Below are positions 1-9,105 of a stretch of DNA of 9,164 bases, in pieces. The stretch comes from an uncultured Ignavibacteria bacterium. GTDB lineage: Bacteria > Bacteroidota > Ignavibacteria > Ignavibacteriales > Melioribacteraceae. The stretch is from positions 1 to 9,164 of the forward strand of contig CALGLM010000203.1 in NCBI GenBank assembly GCA_937930275.1, read 5' to 3'. A program made the translations under genes and the position numbers. The notes under the pieces are model-generated. The model was not told where the DNA came from, did not search any database, and worked only from the letters and a program-made list of their open reading frames with translations. The stretch's first letter is position 1. Each line of letters opens with the position of its first letter.

Positions 1-927
1 GTTAATTTTGAATCTACAAGTTTTAAAATTTTAGGTGATATAAAAGGTTTAGTAAGTAACTCCGCTGTTCTCTATTACGATAAAGATACCAATAAAAAAA
101 ATTATCTTTTAGACGGTAAACAGATAAACAAATCTGCTGATATTATAGGCAAGTTCCCAATTGTTACGATAACCCCCGGTGACCATGCAATTACCCAAGG
201 AAGCCCTGCAGAAAGAAGAAGATTTGTTGACTCGGTTATTTCTCAAACATCGGGTGCCTACTTAAACATTTTATTGGACTACAATAAAACACTTAAACAA
301 AGGTCATCATTATTAAATCAGATAAGTATAACAGGGAATAGAAGCTTAATAAGCGAACTTGATATTTGGAGCGAAAACCTTGTTAATTTAGGAACGGAAA
401 TAATTAATCATAGGTTTTTATTTGCCGAAAAATTTACCGAGTATATAATATCGACTTATGAAAAATTATTAGGTGAAAAGGAAATTCCGAATATTGAATA
501 TTTAACATACGGACATTTTGATAAAAATAATGTTAAAAATGATTTTTTCAGCTTACTTAATGTAAGAAGAGAAGACGAACTTAGAAGATGTTCTAATCTG
601 GTAGGTCCACACAGAGATGATTTTCTGTTTAGAATAAATAATTTAGAGTTAAAAAAATTCGGAAGTCAAGGACAGCATAAAACCTTTCAAGTAGCTCTTA
701 AATTCGGACAGTTTTTTTATATAAAGGATATTTTGAATAGCACTCCTGTATTTTTAATGGATGACGTTTTTGGCGAATTGGATACATTCCGTTCAGAAAG
801 CATTAGCAGATATTTAAAAAATATAGGACAATCGTTTATAACTGCAACCGATTTTTCGAACATCGGCAAATTAGATGGCGGATTAAAATCTTCAATTTTT
901 ACTATTAATAACGGTAGCTTAAGTTGA
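1..927 (+). CDS. recF: DNA replication/repair protein RecF (5'-truncated by window edge)
   Basis: RecF is an SMC-like ABC ATPase that binds gapped DNA and helps load RecA in the RecFOR pathway. The reading frame is open from base 1 to the TGA at 925-927, giving 308 residues. Family members are about 360, so some 50-60 N-terminal residues with the Walker A loop lie before the window. Fragment residues show the RecF motif TPGDHAITQGSPAERRRFVD (57-76), GPHRDDF (202-208), the ABC signature SQGQHKT (222-228) and Walker B plus D-loop VFLMDDVFGELD (250-261). The TTG at 274 is internal: the strongly conserved segment lies upstream of it. The stop overlaps the next gene by 4 bases, pointing to translational coupling. 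No frameshift or missing motif is seen in the visible part. Identification is secure; only the start is unseen. Confidence 0.96.
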   Translation, partial: VNFESTSFKILGDIKGLVSNSAVLYYDKDTNKKNYLLDGKQINKSADIIGKFPIVTITPGDHAITQGSPAERRRFVDSVISQTSGAYLNILLDYNKTLKQRSSLLNQISITGNRSLISELDIWSENLVNLGTEIINHRFLFAEKFTEYIISTYEKLLGEKEIPNIEYLTYGHFDKNNVKNDFFSLLNVRREDELRRCSNLVGPHRDDFLFRINNLELKKFGSQGQHKTFQVALKFGQFFYIKDILNSTPVFLMDDVFGELDTFRSESISRYLKNIGQSFITATDFSNIGKLDGGLKSSIFTINNGSLS

Positions 928-1211
928 AAGAAAAGGGAATAAAAAGTTTGGCAGATATAATATTAGATTCTGCCGATATGGAAAAGATAAGAGAAGTAAG
1001 AATAAAATATAAAGTTGTAGAAGAGTTTTTATTGATTTTTCCTGAATTTGCGGACTATGTAGTACCTGTAAAATTAAACAAAAAGATTTTAAGTTTACGA
1101 GTTGAAAATTCAGTAATGCGACAAGAATTAAATTTAAGACAAGAAGCATTAAAAGAAAAAATAAATAAGTATTACAATAAAGAAGTAGTAAGTTCAATTA
1201 AATTTGTTTAG
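924..1211 (+). CDS. dciA: DUF721 / DciA-family protein (predicted helicase loader)
   Basis: This 95-residue protein fits the DUF721 (DciA) family, the ancestral loader or partner of the replicative helicase DnaB. The best match is the C-terminal half of the domain: a short beta hairpin ILSLRVENSVMRQEL (about 55-69), then a helix with LKEKINKYYNKEV (76-88) and the ending VSSIKFV. The usual Trp of the first domain helix (W..vvG) is not present; the corresponding stretch reads EEFLLIFPEFADYVVPV. The position between recF and gyrB is the same as that of the mycobacterial family member, which strongly supports the call. An in-frame TAG at 915-917 limits the start. TTG at 924 overlaps the recF stop as TTGA. 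TTG at 948, nine bases after AGGGA (934-938), is an alternative and would give 87 residues. ATG at 978 would cut into the domain. Family membership is likely; helicase loading is inferred from family and position. Confidence 0.8.
   Translation: MKEKGIKSLADIILDSADMEKIREVRIKYKVVEEFLLIFPEFADYVVPVKLNKKILSLRVENSVMRQELNLRQEALKEKINKYYNKEVVSSIKFV
934..938 (+). promoter_or_regulatory. Possible Shine-Dalgarno for an internal TTG start of dciA
   Basis: AGGGA lies nine bases before the in-frame TTG at 948-950. The overlapping TTG at 924 has only a weak purine stretch upstream and would depend on coupling to recF translation. The site makes 948 a real competing start for the DUF721 protein. Confidence 0.4.
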
Positions 1212-1220
1212 AAATAAATA

Positions 1221-3186
<1,966 letters not shown>

Positions 3187-3221
3187 TTAAGATTTTAAGA
3201 GAATTTAAGAGTTAATAAATT

Positions 3222-5669
3222 ATGCCAACAATATTTGAAAAAGTAGTTCCCGTATCAATAGAAGACGAGATGAAATCATCGTATATAGACTATGCGATGA
3301 GTGTAATTGTTGCACGTGCGTTACCGGATGTTAGGGATGGATTAAAACCCGTTCATAGAAGAATTTTATTCGGTATGTACGATTTAGGAATGTTACATAC
3401 TAAACCGTATAAAAAGTCTGCAAGAATTGTGGGTGAAGTGCTTGGTAAGTATCACCCGCACGGAGATACTGCCGTATATGATTCAATGGTACGTATGGTA
3501 CAAGATTTTTCCTTGCGATATCCTTTAATTGACGGACAAGGTAACTTTGGAAGTATAGACGGAGACGGTGCAGCGGCAATGCGTTATACCGAAGCTCGTT
3601 TAGCGCGTCTTGCAGATGAAATGTTAAGAGATTTAGATAAAAACACGGTTGATTTTATTCCCAACTTTGATGATAGTTTGCAGGAACCGAGTGTATTACC
3701 TGCTTATTTACCTAATTTGCTTGTAAACGGCGCAAGCGGTATTGCCGTAGGTATGGCTACTAATATTCCCCCTCACAACTTAGGTGAAGTTGTTGACGGT
3801 TTAGTTGCTTTAATTGATGCTCCGGAGATTACCTCTGAAGGATTAATGAAGTATGTTAAAGCACCCGACTTTCCCACTGCGGGAATAATTTTTGGATACG
3901 AAGGAGTTAAAGAAGCCTATTTAACGGGACGCGGAAAAATTATTGTACGTGCCCGCGCAAATGTTGAAATACAGAAAAATGACAGAGAAAATATAGTTGT
4001 AACCGAATTACCTTATCAGGTAAATAAGGCTAATTTAATTGAAAAAATTGCAGAATTGGTACACGAAGGAAAAATTACAGATATATCCAATATTCGTGAC
4101 GAAAGCGATAGAGACGGAATGCGCATTGTAATTGAAACAAAAAGAGACGCACAACCGGATGTAATATTAAACCAATTGTTTAAACATACACAAATGCAAA
4201 TTACTTTTGGCGTTATTAACTTAGCTTTAGTTAACGGAATACCTAAAGTATTAACATTAAAAGAGATGATGCATTATTTCTTATTGCATAGAATGGATGT
4301 GTTAATACGCAGAACAAAATTTGAATTGGATGCTGCCGAAAAGCGTGCTCATATTTTGGAAGGTTACATTATTGCTTTGGATAATATTGACGAAGTTATC
4401 GAAACTATTAAAAAATCCAAAGATGTTGAAACCGCAAAACTTAATTTAATGCGTAAATTTAAACTATCCGAAATACAGGCAAAAGCAATTTTGGATATGC
4501 GTTTACAAAGATTAACAGGTTTAGAACGCAAAAAAATTGAAGACGAATATAGAGAAGTTATTCAATTAATTGAAAAATTACGAGGAATTTTGGCAAGCGA
4601 AGCAAAACGTAATTTAATTATAAAAGAAGAATTACTTGCAATAAAAACACGTTACGGCGATAAAAGAAGAACCGAAATTATTTATGATTTCAAAGAATTT
4701 TCGTTAGAAGATATTATTGCAAACGAAGATGTTGTTGTAACAATAAGCCATAAAGGATTTATTAAAAGATTTCCCGTAAGCGGTTATAGACGCCAAAACA
4801 GAGGCGGTAAAGGAGTAACCGGAGCCGGAACAAAAGATGAAGATTTTATAGAACATATGTTTATTGCGGCTACTCATCATTATATTTTATTCTTTACCGA
4901 TAAAGGAAAAGTATATTCGCTAAAAGTACATGAAGTGCCCGATACGGGAAGAGCGAGCCGAGGACGAGCTATACAAAACTTAATTGAAAAAGAAAAAGAC
5001 GAAAAAATAACGGCATTCCTTTCAATTAAAGATTTTGCCGATGATAAATATGCTATAATGGTAACCGAACAAGGTACTATCAAAAAAACAGTGCTTTCGG
5101 CTTATTCCAACATTAGGAAAGGGGGTATTATAGCTATTAACATAAATGAAGGAGATAGCTTAATAGAAGTAGGAATTAGCGAAGGAAACAATGATATTGT
5201 GATTGGTACATCCAACGGTATGGCAATTCGCTTTAACGAAAAAGATGTAAGAGATATGGGACGTACAGCGACCGGCGTTAAAGGTATTACTCTTGAAGCC
5301 GAAGATAAAGTAATAGGTTCTATTGTAGTAAAACGTGAATCCACTTTATTAGTTGTTACTGATAAAGGTTTTGGAAAGAGAAGCGAATTAAGCGATTATA
5401 GAATTACACACCGTGGCGGTAAAGGTGTAATTACTATTAAAACGGGTGATAAAACCGGTAACTTAATTGCAATGAAAGAAGTTAATGATAACGATGAATT
5501 TGTTGTAATGACGGTACAAGGAATGGTAATACGTCAAGGAGTTGCCGAAATGCGTGTTATGGGTAGAAATACTCAAGGTGTTAGAGTTATTAAATTAAAT
5601 GAAGGGGATTCCATTGCTGATTTAGCAAAAATAATTCCTGATGAAGATAACGCCGGAACTGAAGAATAA
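3222..5669 (+). CDS. gyrA: DNA gyrase subunit A
   Basis: GyrA cuts and rejoins DNA and wraps it for supercoiling. The 815-residue protein is complete; an in-frame TAA at 3216-3218 fixes the ATG, with a weak AAGAG ten bases upstream. The N-terminal numbering matches E. coli: the DNA-linking Tyr is Tyr122, preceded by Arg121, in AAAMRYTEARL (117-127). The quinolone region reads GKYHPHGDTAVYDS (75-88), with Thr83 and Asp87, a wild-type combination in several bacteria. The breakage-reunion domain and coiled coil run to about 490, including ILDMRLQRLTGLE (423-435). The C-terminal beta-pinwheel carries the GyrA-box QNRGGKG (525-531), which identifies gyrase rather than ParC. Later blades show weaker copies: RASRGRAIQNL (577-587), THRGGKG (729-735) and GRNTQGVRVI (781-790). 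The protein ends in a short acidic tail, DEDNAGTEE. It sits directly after gyrB and 31 bp before the PLP enzyme gene. Confidence 0.98.
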   Translation: MPTIFEKVVPVSIEDEMKSSYIDYAMSVIVARALPDVRDGLKPVHRRILFGMYDLGMLHTKPYKKSARIVGEVLGKYHPHGDTAVYDSMVRMVQDFSLRYPLIDGQGNFGSIDGDGAAAMRYTEARLARLADEMLRDLDKNTVDFIPNFDDSLQEPSVLPAYLPNLLVNGASGIAVGMATNIPPHNLGEVVDGLVALIDAPEITSEGLMKYVKAPDFPTAGIIFGYEGVKEAYLTGRGKIIVRARANVEIQKNDRENIVVTELPYQVNKANLIEKIAELVHEGKITDISNIRDESDRDGMRIVIETKRDAQPDVILNQLFKHTQMQITFGVINLALVNGIPKVLTLKEMMHYFLLHRMDVLIRRTKFELDAAEKRAHILEGYIIALDNIDEVIETIKKSKDVETAKLNLMRKFKLSEIQAKAILDMRLQRLTGLERKKIEDEYREVIQLIEKLRGILASEAKRNLIIKEELLAIKTRYGDKRRTEIIYDFKEFSLEDIIANEDVVVTISHKGFIKRFPVSGYRRQNRGGKGVTGAGTKDEDFIEHMFIAATHHYILFFTDKGKVYSLKVHEVPDTGRASRGRAIQNLIEKEKDEKITAFLSIKDFADDKYAIMVTEQGTIKKTVLSAYSNIRKGGIIAININEGDSLIEVGISEGNNDIVIGTSNGMAIRFNEKDVRDMGRTATGVKGITLEAEDKVIGSIVVKRESTLLVVTDKGFGKRSELSDYRITHRGGKGVITIKTGDKTGNLIAMKEVNDNDEFVVMTVQGMVIRQGVAEMRVMGRNTQGVRVIKLNEGDSIADLAKIIPDEDNAGTEE

Positions 5670-5700
5670 AAACATACGGACAAAATAAATTGGTGACAAA

Positions 5701-6885
5701 ATGCATAACGAAAAAGTAAGTTTTGATACAAAGTGTGTTCATGCCGGAATAGGTGAATATGAATTTAGACCGGTAGTACCCCCTATTTATCAAACATCAA
5801 CATTTAAATTTGAAAGTGCCGACCAAGGTGCGGCAATATTTAAAGGCGAAGAAGCCGGTTATATTTACACAAGAATGAAGAACCCTACTATTGAAGCAAT
5901 GGAAAATGCTGTTGCAGATTTGGAAGGCGGGTACAAAGCTTTAGGCTGCGCAAGCGGAATGGGGGCAATTAGTACTGTTTTTACAACATTACTAAAAGCC
6001 GGTGACCATGTAGTTTGTTCGAAAGCTTTATACGGACCGACAACAACATTGCTTGCAACTATTTTTACTAAGTTTAATATTGAAGTATCTTTTGTTGATA
6101 CAAATATTATTACCGAAGTTGAAAAAGCTGTTAAACAAAACACAAAAGTAATTTATATCGAAACTCCCGGTAACCCGACTTTGGCTATATCGGATGTTGA
6201 AAAATGTGCCGAAATTGCACATAAGAACGGTGCATTATTAGTTGTAGATAATACTTTTATGAGCCCGGCTTTACAGCAACCGTTAAAATTAGGCGCCGAT
6301 ATTGTGTTACATAGTATGACCAAATTTTTAAATGGTCACGCAGATGTAGTTGCCGGTATTATTGTTGCTAAAACTGAAGAACTTTACGGCAACTTAAGAA
6401 AATGCTTAAACCAAATGGGCGGAGTTATTGATCCTTTTAACTCGTTCTTAGTACATAGAGGATTAAAAACTTTATCTCTAAGAATTGAAAAACATTGCGC
6501 TAATGCTCAAAAAATAGCTGAGTTTTTAGAAGCTCATCCAAAAGTAGAAAGAGTGTTTTTCCCCGGATTAAAAAGTCATCCCGAGTATGAAGTTGGTTTA
6601 AAGCAACACAAAGGTCCAGGCGGAATGATAACTTTTGTACTAAAAGGCGGTTTTAATGCCGGAAAAGTTGTAATGGATAACGTAAAACTTGCTCAGTTAG
6701 CCGTTAGTTTAGGCGGTGTTGAAACATTAATTCAACATCCGGCAAGCATGACGCACTTAAGCATGGGTGCTAAAGCACGTGCAGAAGCAGGTATTACAGA
6801 AGGTCTTGTACGCCTTAGTGTAGGTATTGAAAACGTAAACGATATTATTGCTGATTTAGAAGACGCTTTTTCAAATATTGATTAA
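5701..6885 (+). CDS. PLP-dependent Cys/Met-metabolism enzyme (methionine gamma-lyase-like; exact substrate unsettled)
   Basis: This 394-residue cytosolic enzyme belongs to the fold-type I Cys/Met metabolism PLP family (methionine gamma-lyase, cystathionine gamma-synthase/lyase, O-acetylhomoserine sulfhydrylase). The PLP Lys is Lys208 in HSMTKFLNGH (204-213). Asp183 (VVDNT) pairs with the pyridine nitrogen. Tyr56 and Arg58 (YTR) bind phosphate across the dimer, Tyr111 stacks on the ring, and Arg371 in LVRLSVGIE binds substrate carboxylate. Overall the sequence reads most like methionine gamma-lyase, especially HCANAQKIAEFL (265-276) and HPASMTHLSMG (346-356). However, the methionine-lyase residues Cys116, Lys240 and Asp241 (Pseudomonas putida numbering) correspond to Pro113, Asn237 and Gln238. 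The Glu before SLGG typical of cystathionine enzymes is Val335. An in-frame TAA at 5686-5688 fixes the ATG; GGTGA lies four bases upstream. It appears cotranscribed with gyrA and is followed by a terminator. The family is certain, the substrate is not. Confidence 0.9.
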   Translation: MHNEKVSFDTKCVHAGIGEYEFRPVVPPIYQTSTFKFESADQGAAIFKGEEAGYIYTRMKNPTIEAMENAVADLEGGYKALGCASGMGAISTVFTTLLKAGDHVVCSKALYGPTTTLLATIFTKFNIEVSFVDTNIITEVEKAVKQNTKVIYIETPGNPTLAISDVEKCAEIAHKNGALLVVDNTFMSPALQQPLKLGADIVLHSMTKFLNGHADVVAGIIVAKTEELYGNLRKCLNQMGGVIDPFNSFLVHRGLKTLSLRIEKHCANAQKIAEFLEAHPKVERVFFPGLKSHPEYEVGLKQHKGPGGMITFVLKGGFNAGKVVMDNVKLAQLAVSLGGVETLIQHPASMTHLSMGAKARAEAGITEGLVRLSVGIENVNDIIADLEDAFSNID

Positions 6886-6910
6886 TAATATTAATTGGAT
6901 TGAATTATTC

Positions 6911-6942
6911 AAAAAAACCGCTTAAATTTAAGCGGTTTTTTT
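6911..6942 (+). terminator. Rho-independent terminator, perfect 32-bp palindrome
   Basis: The 16-base halves 6911-6926 (seven A, then CCGCTTAAA) and 6927-6942 are exact reverse complements. Folding gives a stem with an ACCGCTT/AAGCGGT core, an AATT loop and a run of seven T. It begins 25 bases after the PLP enzyme stop and closes the recF-to-PLP transcript. The A-tract on the other side means it could also work in reverse, though no converging gene is present. Confidence 0.9.
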
Positions 6943-6958
6943 ATTTTAAATAGTTATT

Positions 6959-6963
6959 AGGGA
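6959..6963 (+). promoter_or_regulatory. Shine-Dalgarno of the M1 peptidase gene
   Basis: AGGGA sits six bases before the ATG at 6970. An in-frame TAA at 6964-6966 rules out an earlier start. Only 27 bases separate the terminator from this ATG, so any dedicated promoter must overlap the terminator or lie before it; I cannot identify one. Confidence 0.65.
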
Positions 6964-6969
6964 TAAATA

Positions 6970-8859
6970 ATGAAAAAATATTTAATCTTTGTTCTTTTCG
7001 TTTTTGGTATTAGCATAACGGCTCAAACAGAAAAATATTACATGCCGTTGGATGTAAAGGCTGCTTATGATAACGGTACGCGTAGCTACACAGGTAAACC
7101 GGGGGAAAATTATTTTATTAATAGTGCCAAGTACAATATAAATGTTACGATTGATCCAAAACAAGAAGATTTTACCGGTAGCGAAACAATACAATATAAA
7201 AATAACAGTAAAGATAGTTTAGACATAATGGTTTTTCGTTTGTACCAAGATTTTTATACTAAAAATGCAATAAGAGATTGGCAGATACACCCTAAGACTA
7301 TTCATAACGGTACTAACATTACCAAAATTGTAATTAACGGTGATGATTATTCAAAAGAATTTGTAACAGGTAAGGTATATAAATCAGGGACAAATTTATT
7401 TGTAAAACTAAATAATAAAATAGCTCCTTCATCTACTTCTAAAGTTGAGATAGAATGGTCTTTTCCTTTACCGCAAACACAGCTTGTTAGAATGGGAAAA
7501 TATGATTCAACAGCATATTTTATGGCATATTTTTATCCTCAAGTAGCAGTTTATGATGATATTGACGGATGGGACGTAAATGATTACTCGGGGGCACAAG
7601 AGTTTTATAATGATATAAACAATTATAATGTAAAAGTAAAAGTGCCGAAGGATTTTTTAGTGTGGGGAACCGGAATTTTACAAAATCCGGATAAAATATT
7701 AAACGAGCCTTATTATTCAAGATTTATTGAAGCCCATAATTCGGATAAAATAATTAAAGTGATTGATACTATTGACGTAATTAACAAAGGGTTTACGAAA
7801 GGGGGAGATTATATAGAATGGAATTATATTGCCGAAAATATGCCCGATTTCGCTTTTGCCGTTAGTGATAAATATTTATGGGACGCAACAAGTTATTGCA
7901 CTGATAAAAAATTAAATAGCAGAGTTTTTATTTCTTCGGTATATAAGCCGGAAAATGAAGGTTTTAAACCTGTTGCGGAAATAAGTAAAAAATCAATTGC
8001 GTTTTTTTCGGAACAAATTCCGGGTGTAAAATTCCCATATCCTTCATTAACGGTATTTAACGGTTCCGGAGGTATGGAGTACCCCATGATGGTTAATGAA
8101 GGTGCATCGGCCGATGATTTTGCCGGAACGGTACATGTCACTTCGCACGAAATATTGCATTCATATTTTCCTTTTTATATGGGGACAAATGAAAGAAAAT
8201 ATGCTTGGATGGATGAAGGTTTTGCAGTGGCATTACCATATAAAATACAAAAAGAGTTAGCTAACGGATATGAACCGGAAGAAAGAAATATAGCAAATTA
8301 TAACAAAACTGCGGGCAAAGAGTTTGAAGTTCCTTTAATGATTTTAACCTCAAATTTAAAACCCAAACCATATCGTATGCATGCCTATATACGTAGTGCA
8401 ACAGCATATGCCATGTTACGAGATTTACTTGGTGACGAAAAGTTTGATAATTGTTTAAAAGAATATATAAATAGGTGGCACGGTAAACATCCTATTCCTT
8501 TTGATTTCTTTTTTACTTTTGAAGACGTAGCAAAAGAAGAACTTGCGTGGTTTATAAAACCATGGTTTTATGAACAAGGATATCCGGATTTGGGGATAAA
8601 AAGTGCGAAATTTGAAAACGGAGAAACAATAATTTCTGTTGAAAAAATCGGTAATTTCCCGGTTCCTGTTTATTTACAAATTAATTTAACAAACGGCAAA
8701 AAAATAGATATATATAACTCTGCAAAAGTTTGGAAAGACGGTAAAAATATTTTTGAAGTAAAAGTAAAAACAGAAGATGAATTTGCTTCAATATTGTTGG
8801 GGAATAAAAGAACACCTGACATTAATTTGAAAAATAACGAGTTTGTAATAAAAAAATAG
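6970..8859 (+). CDS. Secreted M1-family zinc metallopeptidase (aminopeptidase)
   Basis: The 629-residue protein is a gluzincin aminopeptidase of family M1, which removes N-terminal residues from peptides. Residues 1-18 form a Sec signal peptide (MKKY, hydrophobic core, then ITA before Gln19). There is no lipobox Cys, so the product is probably periplasmic or released. The N-terminal beta domain covers roughly 45-260. The exopeptidase motif is GGMEYP (367-372), the M1 GxMEN equivalent. The zinc site is HEILH (393-397) followed after 18 residues by the third ligand Glu416 in WMDEGF. Tyr473 in the MHAYIRSATAYAML stretch is the probable transition-state Tyr. A short beta region follows from about 540. 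No T9SS sorting domain or transmembrane anchor is visible at the C-terminus. The HSYFPFYMGTNE variant after the second His replaces the common HxWF form and looks typical of a Bacteroidota-like clade. It is separated from the upstream genes by a terminator. Confidence 0.93.
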   Translation: MKKYLIFVLFVFGISITAQTEKYYMPLDVKAAYDNGTRSYTGKPGENYFINSAKYNINVTIDPKQEDFTGSETIQYKNNSKDSLDIMVFRLYQDFYTKNAIRDWQIHPKTIHNGTNITKIVINGDDYSKEFVTGKVYKSGTNLFVKLNNKIAPSSTSKVEIEWSFPLPQTQLVRMGKYDSTAYFMAYFYPQVAVYDDIDGWDVNDYSGAQEFYNDINNYNVKVKVPKDFLVWGTGILQNPDKILNEPYYSRFIEAHNSDKIIKVIDTIDVINKGFTKGGDYIEWNYIAENMPDFAFAVSDKYLWDATSYCTDKKLNSRVFISSVYKPENEGFKPVAEISKKSIAFFSEQIPGVKFPYPSLTVFNGSGGMEYPMMVNEGASADDFAGTVHVTSHEILHSYFPFYMGTNERKYAWMDEGFAVALPYKIQKELANGYEPEERNIANYNKTAGKEFEVPLMILTSNLKPKPYRMHAYIRSATAYAMLRDLLGDEKFDNCLKEYINRWHGKHPIPFDFFFTFEDVAKEELAWFIKPWFYEQGYPDLGIKSAKFENGETIISVEKIGNFPVPVYLQINLTNGKKIDIYNSAKVWKDGKNIFEVKVKTEDEFASILLGNKRTPDINLKNNEFVIKK

Positions 8860-8875
8860 GATGTGGTTTAGCCAA

Positions 8876-8920
8876 ATAGAGGCGACATCGGTTTTGGGGT
8901 TTATATATTCCTCGCTCTAT
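8876..8920. repeat. Imperfect inverted repeat with one bulge
   Basis: ATAGAGGCGA (8876-8885) can pair with TCGCTCTAT (8912-8920), leaving one G unpaired on the left arm and a 26-base loop rich in G and T. Just outside, GATGT (8860-8864) is complementary to ACATC (8885-8889), so an alternative fold shares this segment. Confidence 0.5.
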
Positions 8921-8922
8921 AG

Positions 8923-8942
8923 CCACTATTTAAAAATAGTGG
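8923..8942. repeat. Palindromic repeat A (CCACTAT family)
   Basis: CCACTATTT and AAATAGTGG are exact reverse complements separated by AA. It starts two bases after the preceding stem. No T-run follows, so it is not a standard terminator. Confidence 0.75.
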
Positions 8943-8999
8943 TAATTAATAAGGGGAATTAATAATAACTGCTATACTAAATATGTGTTTATTCAATTA

Positions 9000-9019
9000 C
9001 CACTATCTTAAGATAGCGG
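9000..9019. repeat. Palindromic repeat B (CCACTAT family)
   Basis: CCACTATCTT is followed directly by AAGATAGCGG, a palindrome with a single mismatch. It shares CCACTAT with repeat A, 77 bases upstream, but differs in the centre, as expected for copies whose arms have co-varied. Confidence 0.75.
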
Positions 9020-9031
9020 GCGTTATTATTA

Positions 9032-9051
9032 CCCATGAATGAATTCATGGG
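9032..9051. repeat. Palindromic repeat C (CCCATGAAT family)
   Basis: CCCATGAAT and ATTCATGGG are perfect arms around GA. It starts 12 bases after repeat B. Confidence 0.8.
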
Positions 9052-9069
9052 CTGGATTTTTATCTCGCC

Positions 9070-9089
9070 CCCATGAATAAATTCATGGG
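9070..9089. repeat. Palindromic repeat D (CCCATGAAT family)
   Basis: It has the same arms as repeat C, around AA instead of GA, and starts 38 bases downstream of it. GGGCG (9018-9022) and CGCCC (9066-9070) could also pair around repeat C, so alternative folds exist. Confidence 0.8.
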
Positions 9090-9105
9090 TTGCGGGTAGT
9101 ATTAT

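Noticed and set aside
274..276. TTG at 274 as the start of recF
   Set aside because: The frame is open to base 1 and encodes conserved RecF residues (TPGDHAITQGSPAERRRFVD) before this codon.
919..1197. Minus-strand ORF of 92 codons opposite dciA
   Set aside because: Leucine/phenylalanine-rich antisense shadow of the AT-rich DUF721 gene, with no motif; the + strand frame carries the conserved protein.
5679..5702. Direct repeat GACAAAAT twice with a 16-base period before the PLP gene
   Set aside because: Only eight bases, AT-rich, and the second copy overlaps the start codon; expected by chance in this composition.
5865..6222. Two overlapping minus-strand ORFs opposite the PLP enzyme
   Set aside because: Both lie inside a full-length conserved enzyme gene and have no recognisable content.
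8861..8962. A 33-codon + strand ORF (starting MWFSQIEATS) immediately after the peptidase stop
   Set aside because: It has no ribosome binding site, runs through two of the inverted repeats and shows no recognisable family; most likely chance coding across the repeat cluster.
8923..9089. CRISPR array
   Set aside because: The repeats are individually palindromic, belong to two families and have irregular spacing (77 and 38 bases); there are too few copies and no cas genes.
8923..9089. Intrinsic terminators for the M1 peptidase gene
   Set aside because: None of the four palindromes is followed by a T-run and the stems are AT-rich; termination by one of them cannot be excluded but is not supported.
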